Under the pieces are notes generated by a model that ran no database searches, had not been told where the DNA came from, and was given only the letters and a program-made list of their open reading frames with translations. Positions 42,867 to 50,056 of a DNA stretch of 64,000 bases are shown here, piece after piece (positions within the stretch are counted from its first letter, which is position 1; every line of letters starts with the position of its first letter). The DNA lies in the NCBI GenBank assembly GCA_964486865.1, contig CAZAOZ010000002.1, forward strand, positions 110,457 to 174,456, read 5' to 3'. Position numbers and translations under genes: made by a program. This DNA comes from Ga0077527 sp964486865 (GTDB lineage Bacteria > Pseudomonadota > Gammaproteobacteria > Burkholderiales > SG8-41).

Positions 42867-44624
42867 ATGAGCGCCGGCATGTTCCATCCAGGCAGGGTCT
42901 GTGTCATTGCCGCACTGTGGCTGGCGGTGTGCCTGCCGCTGCAGGCGCAGGTCGATCGTCCGGCGCAGCCCGAGTCGTCCAGCGGCAGGATCGAGAAGCC
43001 GCTCGCGCACGCAAAACGCCACATGGTTGCCGCTGCGCATCCGCTCGCGGTGGAGGCCGGGCTGGAGATACTCGATGCCGGCGGCAGCGCCGCCGATGCC
43101 GCCATCGCCGTGCAACTGGTGCTGAATCTGGTCGAACCGCACGCGTCGGGACTCGGCGGCGGCGCCTATCTGCTGCACTACGATGCGCGGCAGCGTGCGA
43201 TGCTGGCTTACGACGGCCGCGAAACAGCCCCCGCCGCCGCGACACCTGAACTGTTTTTGCGTGAAGGCAAACCGCTGTCTTTCCGTGCCGCCGTAATCGG
43301 CGGGCGCGCCGTGGGCGTGCCGGGCGTGCCCCGCCTGCTGGAAATCGCGCACCGGCAACACGGCAAACTGCCCTGGGCGCGGCTTTTTCAACCCGCCATC
43401 CGGCTTGCGGAAAACGGTTTTCCGCTCTCCTCGCGCGTCCACATGCTGCTGCAAAGAGATCACGGCATTGCTGAAGGCACTGCTGCCCGGGAATATTTTT
43501 TCACGGGCGACGGCAAACCCAGGCCTGCGGGCACCATCCTGCGCAATCCGGAATTCGCACGCACCCTGCGCGCTTTGGCGGCGGGCGGCGCCGATGCGTT
43601 CTACACCGGAGACCTCGCCCGGGATGTGGTGGCCGCGGTGCGCAACCATCCGGCCAACGCCGGCTCGTTGACCGAAGCCGATCTGGCGAGCTACCGGGTG
43701 ATTGAAGTGTCTGCGCTGTGCGGCCCCTACCGCGCCTATCGCGTCTGCGGCATGCCGCCCTCCTCCTCCGGCGGCATTGCCGTGCTGCAAATACTCGGCC
43801 TGCTGTCGCACCACGACATGCCGAAGGTGGCGCCGGACTCGACACAGGCCGTGCATCTACTCGCGGAAGCCGGCCGCCTCGCCTTTGCCGACCGCAATCG
43901 CTATGTCGCGGATGATCGTTTCGTAAACGTGCCGGTACAGGGTCTGCTGAACCCGGCCTACCTTGCGGAGCGCGCCAAACTGATCAGGCCCGACCGCAGC
44001 ATGGGTCAAGCCGAAGCCGGCGTTCCGCCCGGCGCCAACGTGGCTTGGGCCGATGATCCGGTGGATGAGGTGGCGGGCACCAGCCATATCGCCATCGTCG
44101 ATGCCGCGGGCAATGCCGTCTCGATGACCACGACCATTGAAAGCATTTTCGGCAGCCGCGTCTTCGTCCGGGGATTTTTGCTCAACAACCAATTGACCGA
44201 TTTCAATTTCAACCCCGTCGAGAACGGACGCCCGGTCGCCAACGCCGTCGCTCCCGGCAAGCGGCCGCGCAGTTCGATGGCGCCCACGCTGGTGTTTGAT
44301 GCCCAGGGCAATCTGCACATGGTTCTCGGCGCACCCGGCGGCAGCCGGATCATCGGCTATGTCGCCAAAACCCTGATCGCCACGCTCGACTGGAACATGG
44401 ATATGCAGGCGGCTATTGCGCTACCCCATTTCGGCAGTCGCAACGGTCCGACTGAAATCGAGCAGGGTACGGCTTACGAAAATCTGACCGGCGCGCTGCA
44501 AGCGATGGGCCACAACGTTGAAATCACCGACATGACCAGCGGCATACACGGCATCATGCGCGACAGGAACGGCTGGCAGGGCGGCGCGGATCCGCGGCGC
44601 GAGGGCATCGCAAAGGGGCGTTGA
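42867..44624 (+). CDS. ggt: Gamma-glutamyltransferase (secreted)
   Basis: 585 aa Ntn-hydrolase made as a pro-enzyme. Signal peptide VCVIAALWLAVCLPLQAQ. The nucleophile is Thr405 in EVAGTSHIAIVD, where self-cleavage gives the large and small subunits. ASGLGGGAYLL, PPSSSGGIAVLQ and the C-terminal NGPTEIEQG are also typical. It transfers or hydrolyses gamma-glutamyl groups, for example from glutathione, in the periplasm. It ends 1 bp before leuC, an unusual partner. Confidence 0.94.
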   Translation: MSAGMFHPGRVCVIAALWLAVCLPLQAQVDRPAQPESSSGRIEKPLAHAKRHMVAAAHPLAVEAGLEILDAGGSAADAAIAVQLVLNLVEPHASGLGGGAYLLHYDARQRAMLAYDGRETAPAAATPELFLREGKPLSFRAAVIGGRAVGVPGVPRLLEIAHRQHGKLPWARLFQPAIRLAENGFPLSSRVHMLLQRDHGIAEGTAAREYFFTGDGKPRPAGTILRNPEFARTLRALAAGGADAFYTGDLARDVVAAVRNHPANAGSLTEADLASYRVIEVSALCGPYRAYRVCGMPPSSSGGIAVLQILGLLSHHDMPKVAPDSTQAVHLLAEAGRLAFADRNRYVADDRFVNVPVQGLLNPAYLAERAKLIRPDRSMGQAEAGVPPGANVAWADDPVDEVAGTSHIAIVDAAGNAVSMTTTIESIFGSRVFVRGFLLNNQLTDFNFNPVENGRPVANAVAPGKRPRSSMAPTLVFDAQGNLHMVLGAPGGSRIIGYVAKTLIATLDWNMDMQAAIALPHFGSRNGPTEIEQGTAYENLTGALQAMGHNVEITDMTSGIHGIMRDRNGWQGGADPRREGIAKGR

Positions 44625-44625
44625 G

Positions 44626-46029
44626 ATGGCTGCGACATTATTTGAAAAAATCTGGAATGCCCATGTCATCATGGAGCGCCCCGGCGGCGATGCGCTGCTG
44701 CACATCGACCGCAATCTGGTCCATGAAGGTTCATTTCACGCCTTCGGCGCGCTGGCCAAGGACGGCCGCACCGTGCGCAAGCCGCGGCAGACTTTTGCCG
44801 TCGCCGACCATTACGTGCCGACCGTCGGCCGCGAGCGCGGCGTGGCCGCCGCCGAGGATGCCGACGCGCGCCACATGATCGCATTGCTTGAGGAAAATTC
44901 GCGCCTCAACGGCATCGCGCACTTCGGCATCGCCGACGACCGCCAGGGCATCGTGCATGTCATCGGGCCCGAACTGGGCATCACCCAGCCGGGCCTGACC
45001 ATCACCTGCGGTGATTCGCACACCTCCACTCACGGCGCGCTGGGCGCCTACGCCTTCGGCACCGGCGCCTCACAACTGAAACAGATCCTCGCCACGCAGT
45101 GCCTGTGGCTGAAGCGGCCGAAAACCCTGCGCATCACCGTCGATGGCGCGCTGGCGCCGGGCGTCACCGGCAAGGACGTGGTGCTGGCGATCATCGCCAA
45201 GATCGGCACGGCCGGCGCCACCGGCCATGTCATCGAATTCGCAGGCAGTGCAATCCGCGGCCTGACCGTCGAAGGCCGGTTGACGGTGTGCAACATGGCG
45301 ATCGAAGCCGGCGCGCGCGCCGGCATGATTGCGCCGGATGATGCGGTATATCAATTCCTGCACGGTCGCGAGTACGCCCCCAGGGGCGCCGACTGGGACG
45401 CCGCGCTGGCGCGGTGGCGAATGCTGCCCACGGATGAGGGCGCGCGCTTCGACCGCGAAGTCGCGCTCAATGGCGCGCAGCTCGAACCCATGGTGACCTG
45501 GGGCACCAGTCCCGAGGAAGCGCTGCCGGTATCGGGTCGCGTGCCGGACCCGGCAACCTTGCCCGAAGCCGATCAGCGCGCCCACGCCAAACTGGCGCTC
45601 GCCTACATGGATCTGCAGCCCGGCATGGCACTGACCGACATCCGCATCGACCGCGCCTTCATCGGCAGTTGCACCAACGGCCGCATCGAGGATCTGCGCG
45701 CGGCAGCGACCGTGCTCAAAGGCCGCAAGTCGGTGATCCCGGCCTGGGTGTCGCCGGGCTCGACCACGCTGAAGCGGCAGGCCGAGGCCGAAGGGCTGGA
45801 CCGCATTTTTACGGAGGCCGGCGTCGAATGGCGCGCGTCCGGTTGTTCAAGCTGCGCCGCAATGAACGGCGACACGGTGCCCGCGGGCCAGCGCTGCGCT
45901 TCGACCTCCAACCGCAATTTCGAGGGCCGCCAGGGCAAGGGCGCGCGCACCCACCTGATGAGTCCGGCGATGGCGGCCGCGGCCATGGTTACCGGCCGCA
46001 TCACCGACGTACGGAAGCTGACGGCGTAA
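44626..46029 (+). CDS. leuC: 3-isopropylmalate dehydratase large subunit (LeuC family)
   Basis: 467 aa, the E. coli length. The three 4Fe-4S Cys ligands are C349 (FIGSCTNGR), C407 and C410 (GCSSC). GDSHTSTHGALGAYAFGTG and CASTSNRNFEGRQGKGARTHL are conserved. It isomerises 2- and 3-isopropylmalate in leucine synthesis, or acts on a related hydroxyacid. It starts 1 bp after ggt. No leuA or leuB is present, and the partner leuD follows after repeat copy 5, so a catabolic paralogue such as a dimethylmalate dehydratase is possible. Confidence 0.92.
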   Translation: MAATLFEKIWNAHVIMERPGGDALLHIDRNLVHEGSFHAFGALAKDGRTVRKPRQTFAVADHYVPTVGRERGVAAAEDADARHMIALLEENSRLNGIAHFGIADDRQGIVHVIGPELGITQPGLTITCGDSHTSTHGALGAYAFGTGASQLKQILATQCLWLKRPKTLRITVDGALAPGVTGKDVVLAIIAKIGTAGATGHVIEFAGSAIRGLTVEGRLTVCNMAIEAGARAGMIAPDDAVYQFLHGREYAPRGADWDAALARWRMLPTDEGARFDREVALNGAQLEPMVTWGTSPEEALPVSGRVPDPATLPEADQRAHAKLALAYMDLQPGMALTDIRIDRAFIGSCTNGRIEDLRAAATVLKGRKSVIPAWVSPGSTTLKRQAEAEGLDRIFTEAGVEWRASGCSSCAAMNGDTVPAGQRCASTSNRNFEGRQGKGARTHLMSPAMAAAAMVTGRITDVRKLTA

Positions 46030-46032
46030 CCC

Positions 46033-46162
46033 TTAAAACCTTTAGCCACAGAGGCCACAGAGAACACAGAGAACCCCGAAGACAAGAACACAAAAAGTTG
46101 CTGGTTTGCTTTTCGCTTTTCTCTGTGTTCTCTGTGCTCTCTGTGGCCAAGCTTCTGCTTTT
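46033..46162. repeat. CACAGAG palindromic element, copy 5
   Basis: Left arm AAAACCTTTAGCC then CACAGAGGC, CACAGAGAA, CACAGAGAA; right arm CTCTGTGTT, CTCTGTGCT, CTCTGTGGC, then CAAGCTTCTGCTTTT. It fills the gap between leuC and leuD, beginning 3 bp after the leuC stop. The arms could pair in RNA to form a long hairpin inside the transcript. Confidence 0.92.
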
Positions 46163-46178
46163 GAACCAATACTCGACT

Positions 46179-46793
46179 ATGAAACCCTTCACCACACTGA
46201 CCGCAGTCGCCGCGCCAATCGACATGGCGAATATCGACACCGACCGCATCATCCCGGTGCGTTTTTTGCGCAAGCTGCGCACCACGCAGGCGGGCTACGA
46301 CCCCTACCTGTTCCACGACATGCGCTTCGATAACGCCGGGCAGGAAAAGCCGGATTTTGTGCTGAACCAGGCACCTTACCGCCGCGCCGGCATACTCGTC
46401 GCCGGCGCCAATTTCGGCTGCGGTTCGTCGCGCGAGGGCGCGGTCTATGCCCTGCTCGACTCCGGCATCCGTGCGATTATCGCGCCCTCGTTCGGCGACA
46501 TTCATTACGCCAATGAACTGCAAAACGGCATGCTGCCGGTGACACTGCCCGAGGAAATCTGCCGCGGCCTGCGCGAACAGTTGCTGGCGAAACCCGGCGC
46601 CACACTGACCATCGACCTGCCGGCACAAACCGTCACCGATACGCTCGGCGACACGCATCCGTTCATGATCGACCCGATGTACAAGGAGCGCCTGCTGAAG
46701 GGACTGGACGACATCGGGCTGGTGCTGGAACAGTTACCGGCCATCGAAGCCTTCGAGCGCAAATACCACGCCGACCAGCCCTGGCTGGCGTAG
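46179..46793 (+). CDS. leuD: 3-isopropylmalate dehydratase small subunit (LeuD family)
   Basis: 204 aa swivel-domain partner of LeuC. Motifs: APIDMANIDTDRIIPVRFL, ILVAGANFGCGSSREGAVYAL, and APSFGDIHYANELQNGMLPV. The GCGSSRE segment shapes the substrate pocket. Start at MKPFTTL is conserved. The gap to leuC (about 150 bp) is taken up by repeat copy 5. Substrate question as for leuC. Confidence 0.94.
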   Translation: MKPFTTLTAVAAPIDMANIDTDRIIPVRFLRKLRTTQAGYDPYLFHDMRFDNAGQEKPDFVLNQAPYRRAGILVAGANFGCGSSREGAVYALLDSGIRAIIAPSFGDIHYANELQNGMLPVTLPEEICRGLREQLLAKPGATLTIDLPAQTVTDTLGDTHPFMIDPMYKERLLKGLDDIGLVLEQLPAIEAFERKYHADQPWLA

Positions 46794-46863
46794 CCGATTC
46801 CTTGCCGGGCGGGTCAATTCCGCGCGCGCCTGCGCTATCATGCGCGCAGAGGGGAGTTCTACC

Positions 46864-47829
46864 ATGCTGGTCAACAGTGTTGCCTACCGGGACGGCAAAA
46901 AAATCGCGGATGTCGCGCGCGAGGAAATTCATTCGTACCTGCAGCGCAACGACTGTATCGTCTGGGTCGCGGTACGCGACCCGGAGCCGCACGAGCTCGA
47001 GCAACTCGAGAATCAATTCGACCTGCATCCGCTGGCCATCGAGGACGCGCGCCACGGCCACCAGCGCCCCAAGTTCGAGGAATACGGCGACGAACTGTTT
47101 TTCGTGCTGCACATGATCGAACCTGACGGCGACGAACTGCGCGTGGGCGAAGTCGATATTTTTGTCGCGCGCAATTACGTGCTGTCGGTGCGCAATGACA
47201 GCGAACGCGGGTTCGCCGACGTGCGCGAGCGCTGCGAGCGTGAACCCGAACTGATGCAGCACGGCACCGGCTACATCCTCTATGCCTTGATGGACGCCGT
47301 GGTCGATCGTTATTTCCCGATTCTCGACAACATCGAGACCCAGCTCGAAAACATCGAGGACCGGATTTTCGCCGGCACCTCACCGCGCGCCAACATCGAG
47401 GCCCTGTATGGCATCAAACGGGATCTGATGACCTTGAAGCATGCGACAGCGCCGCTGCTCGAGGCTGTCGGCAAGCTGCACGGCGGCCGCGTGCCGCAAC
47501 TGTGCGCCGGACTGGGCGAATACTTCCGCGACGTGTCGGACCATCTGGTGCGCATCAATCAGAGCATCGACGCCGCGCGCGACATGGTCACCACCGCGAT
47601 CTCGGTCAATCTGTCGCTGATCACGCTGCAGGAAAGTGAAGTCACCAAGCGGCTGGCCGGCTATGCCGCGCTGGTGGCCGTGCCGACGATGATTGCCGGC
47701 ATTTACGGCATGAACTTCGAGTTCATGCCGGAACTGAAGTGGGCCTGGGGCTACCCGCTGTCGCTCGCTTCCATGGTCGCCATCGACGGCTATCTGTTCT
47801 ACCGCTTCCGCAAAGCCAAGTGGCTGTAG
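46864..47829 (+). CDS. corA: CorA-family magnesium/cobalt channel
   Basis: 321 aa. A long cytoplasmic domain ends in two transmembrane helices, the first followed by the selectivity motif YGMNFEF and the second containing the hydrophobic LASMVAIDGYLFYRF stretch, with a short basic tail (RKAKWL). CorA forms pentameric Mg2+ channels. A strong GAGGGGAG precedes the ATG. The stop lies inside the start of the next gene. No known Mg riboswitch was seen upstream. Confidence 0.95.
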   Translation: MLVNSVAYRDGKKIADVAREEIHSYLQRNDCIVWVAVRDPEPHELEQLENQFDLHPLAIEDARHGHQRPKFEEYGDELFFVLHMIEPDGDELRVGEVDIFVARNYVLSVRNDSERGFADVRERCEREPELMQHGTGYILYALMDAVVDRYFPILDNIETQLENIEDRIFAGTSPRANIEALYGIKRDLMTLKHATAPLLEAVGKLHGGRVPQLCAGLGEYFRDVSDHLVRINQSIDAARDMVTTAISVNLSLITLQESEVTKRLAGYAALVAVPTMIAGIYGMNFEFMPELKWAWGYPLSLASMVAIDGYLFYRFRKAKWL

Positions 47830-49064
47830 TCGCCCGTGCGGCGGTGATCGGCGGCGGTCCCGCCGGCCTGATGGCCGCCGAAATGCTGGTCAACGGCGGC
47901 GCGCGCGTCGATGTCTATGACGCCATGCCATCGGTGGGTCGCAAATTCCTGCTTGCCGGCAAGGGCGGGCTGAACCTGACCCACGCCGAACGCATGGACA
48001 AATTCATTGCGCGTTACGGCGCACGCGCCGCCGACGTGGCGCCGTGGCTGGCTGCATTCGGCCCGCAGCAACTCCGCGACTGGGCGCAGGATCTCGGCGT
48101 CGAAACCTTTGTCGGCACCTCGCAACGCGTATTCCCGAAGGAGATGAAGGCCGCACCGCTGCTGCGCGCGTGGCTGCATCGCCTGCGCGCGGCCGGCGTG
48201 CGGTTTCACGTCCGGCATCGCTGGACCGGATGGGCGGATGACGGTGCGCTGCGCTTTGCCACGCCGCAGGGCGAGCGCACGGTGGATGCGGATTGCACGG
48301 TGCTGGCGCTGGGCGGCGGCAGCTGGGCGCGGCTGGGTTCCGACGGCGCGTGGGTGCCGCTGCTCGCCGCGCGCGGCATCACCGTCGCGCCGCTGCAGCC
48401 GGCCAACTGCGGTTTTGATGCCGCGTGGAGCGCGCATTTCCGCGGGCGTCATGCCGGACAGCCGGTGAAAACCGTCATTGCGTCATTTACGGACGCCGGC
48501 GGCGTTGCGCACCAGCGGGCGGGCGAATTCATGATCACGGATTACGGCGTTGAAGGCAGTTTGATCTATGCGCTGTCGGCGGCACTCCGCGACACCATCG
48601 CCGTACAAGGCAGCGTGACTCTGCAACTCGATCTGGCGCCGGACAAGGACGCCGCGCGGGTAGCCGCAGAAGTCGCGCATCCGCGCGGCTCGCGCTCGTG
48701 GTCCAGCCACCTGCAGAGCAAGGCCGGCATCACCGGCGTCAAGGCGGGGTTGCTGCGCGAATACCTCGGCCCCGAGCACTACACCGATCCCGCGCGCGTG
48801 GCCGCGGCGATCAAGTCATTGCCGCTGCGCCTGACGGCGCCGCGGCCGCTGGACGAAGCCATCAGCAGCGCCGGCGGCGTGCCGTTTGACGCGCTGGACG
48901 AACACCTGATGCTCAAGGCGCTGCCCGGCGTGTTCTGCGCCGGCGAAATGCTCGACTGGGAAGCGCCGACCGGCGGTTACCTGCTGACCGCGTGTTTTGC
49001 CGGCGGGCGGGCGGCGGGCGCCGGCGCGCTGCAGTGGCTGGCGCAGTATAAAATAAACGAATAA
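47820..49064 (+). CDS. HI0933/YhiN-type flavoprotein
   Basis: 414 aa from a GTG start overlapping the corA stop. FAD fold: AAVIGGGPAGLMAAEMLVNGG, then SVGRKFLLAGKGGLNLTH, LALGGGSW and, near the C-terminus, AGEMLDWEAPTGGYLLTACFAGG. This matches the TIGR03862-type family of flavoproteins whose physiological role is unknown. There is no membrane segment. The overlap with corA suggests cotranscription but no known functional link. Confidence 0.9.
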   Translation: MAVVARAAVIGGGPAGLMAAEMLVNGGARVDVYDAMPSVGRKFLLAGKGGLNLTHAERMDKFIARYGARAADVAPWLAAFGPQQLRDWAQDLGVETFVGTSQRVFPKEMKAAPLLRAWLHRLRAAGVRFHVRHRWTGWADDGALRFATPQGERTVDADCTVLALGGGSWARLGSDGAWVPLLAARGITVAPLQPANCGFDAAWSAHFRGRHAGQPVKTVIASFTDAGGVAHQRAGEFMITDYGVEGSLIYALSAALRDTIAVQGSVTLQLDLAPDKDAARVAAEVAHPRGSRSWSSHLQSKAGITGVKAGLLREYLGPEHYTDPARVAAAIKSLPLRLTAPRPLDEAISSAGGVPFDALDEHLMLKALPGVFCAGEMLDWEAPTGGYLLTACFAGGRAAGAGALQWLAQYKINE

Positions 49065-49087
49065 AAACAAATGCCTATGAATAAATA

Positions 49088-49139
49088 TATTGTTCCCATT
49101 ATGGGAACATTGTAGTATTATTGGCTCATAGGAACAATA
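49088..49139 (+). promoter_or_regulatory. Palindromic operator upstream of higBA
   Basis: Perfect inverted repeat TGTTCCCAT-T-ATGGGAACA (49091-49109) in an AT-rich stretch, plus a complementary TATTGTTCC (49088-49096) and GGAACAATA (49131-49139). The latter lies 13 bp before the toxin start. Likely the site where HigA, or the HigBA complex, represses its own promoter. Confidence 0.6.
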
Positions 49140-49152
49140 AGAAAAGCTGCTT

Positions 49153-49437
49153 ATGCGACTCGTCGGGCGCGACAAGCTCGATGAGTTCATCCGCGCCCAC
49201 GCTGACGCCAGGGCATGGACTGAGAACTGGATCGCCGACACCGAGGCCGCACAATGGCGCACGCCGCAGGACATCAGGAACAGCTACGCATCAGCCAGCT
49301 TTCTGGCCAACAGAATTGTAATTTTCAATGTGAAGGGCAACCACTATCGACTGGAAGTACAAGTGGCTTACAACACCGGCATAGTCATCGTGAACTGGGC
49401 CGGAACTCACGCGGACTACACTAGGCGCATTAACTAA
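49153..49437 (+). CDS. higB: HigB-family toxin (type II TA, mRNA interferase)
   Basis: 94 aa. RLVGRDKLDEFIRAHADAR, ASFLANRIVIFNVKGNHYRLEVQV and VNWAGTHADYTRR match the HigB_toxin family, a RelE-like ribosome-dependent endoribonuclease. The toxin comes first and the antitoxin second, the typical higBA order. Palindromes in the promoter region suggest autoregulation. GC content is lower than its neighbours, consistent with acquisition by transfer. Confidence 0.92.
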   Translation: MRLVGRDKLDEFIRAHADARAWTENWIADTEAAQWRTPQDIRNSYASASFLANRIVIFNVKGNHYRLEVQVAYNTGIVIVNWAGTHADYTRRIN

Positions 49438-49445
49438 AACCTGTG

Positions 49446-49880
49446 ATGCTTGAACCGAAAATCATCAAAACCGAAAATGAATACCGGGCTTGTCTTGCCG
49501 AGATCAATCGACTCGCAACCGATGATCCTGCTCCCGGAACCGCGGACGGCGACCGTCTTGAGCTTTTCGCGAAGCTCGTTGAGGACTATGAAAAAGCGCG
49601 CTTCCAGTTCAAACGCCCGGATCCTGTCGCGGCCATCCGGTTTCGCATGGAAGAACAGGGGTTGCGGCAAATAGATCTCGCGCCGCTTCTGGGAGGCAGG
49701 AACCGCGTGTCCGAGGTTCTTGCCGGAAAGCGCCCGCTTACCGTGGCCTCCATCAGGGCGTTGAGTGACGCGCTGCATATTCCGGCCGACCTGCTCGTCC
49801 GCGAACCGCAGGCGACTTACCGCGTCAAATCTGAGCGTGGCGCCCGGCGAGCCACCAGCGCAAAGCGTAAGCAACAATGA
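49446..49880 (+). CDS. higA: HigA-family antitoxin (HTH)
   Basis: 144 aa. The N-terminal half would bind HigB. The C-terminal half has an HTH of the XRE type: FRMEEQGLRQIDLAPLLGGRNRVSEVLAGKRPLTVASIRALSDAL. It ends in a basic tail (RGARRATSAKRKQQ). It starts 9 bp after the higB stop. A GTG one codon earlier is possible. Its stop overlaps the ATG of a broken DUF488 gene. Confidence 0.9.
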   Translation: MLEPKIIKTENEYRACLAEINRLATDDPAPGTADGDRLELFAKLVEDYEKARFQFKRPDPVAAIRFRMEEQGLRQIDLAPLLGGRNRVSEVLAGKRPLTVASIRALSDALHIPADLLVREPQATYRVKSERGARRATSAKRKQQ

Positions 49881-50050
49881 ACATCTACACCATCGGTTAC
49901 GAAGGAATCTGCATTGGCCGCTTTTTGTCATTGCTGTAAAAGCATGACATCGAAACCGTGGTCAATATCCGCGAGTTGCCGATTTTCAGAAAACTGGAAT
50001 TCCCGAAGAAAACTCACTCGGATACGCGAGGCAAGTCGAGCCCTTGCTGA
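49877..50050 (+). pseudogene. DUF488-family remnant, interrupted by TAA
   Basis: Frame starts MNIYTIGYEGICIGRFLSLL, then TAA at 49937-49939, then KHDIETVVNIRELPIFRKLEFPKK, and a second stop at 50048. The TIGYEG start and IRELP(x)xRK motif are DUF488 landmarks. Intact members are usually over 100 aa, so this is both interrupted and truncated. The ATG overlaps the higA stop, so it was probably part of the toxin-antitoxin transcript. A gene on the opposite strand ends just beyond it. Confidence 0.75.
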
Positions 50051-50056
50051 AATCGG

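Noticed and set aside
42867..44624. Cephalosporin acylase instead of gamma-glutamyltransferase
   Set aside because: The nucleophile region (GTSHIAIVD with Thr) and overall pattern match GGT; acylases normally have a Ser nucleophile.
21814..46162. CACAGAG units as CRISPR repeats
   Set aside because: The units are 9 bp without spacers of constant length, occur as inverted arms, and no cas genes are present.
49937..49939. Stop in the DUF488 frame as a second recoding site
   Set aside because: It is TAA, not TGA, and the gene is truncated further downstream, so decay is the better explanation.
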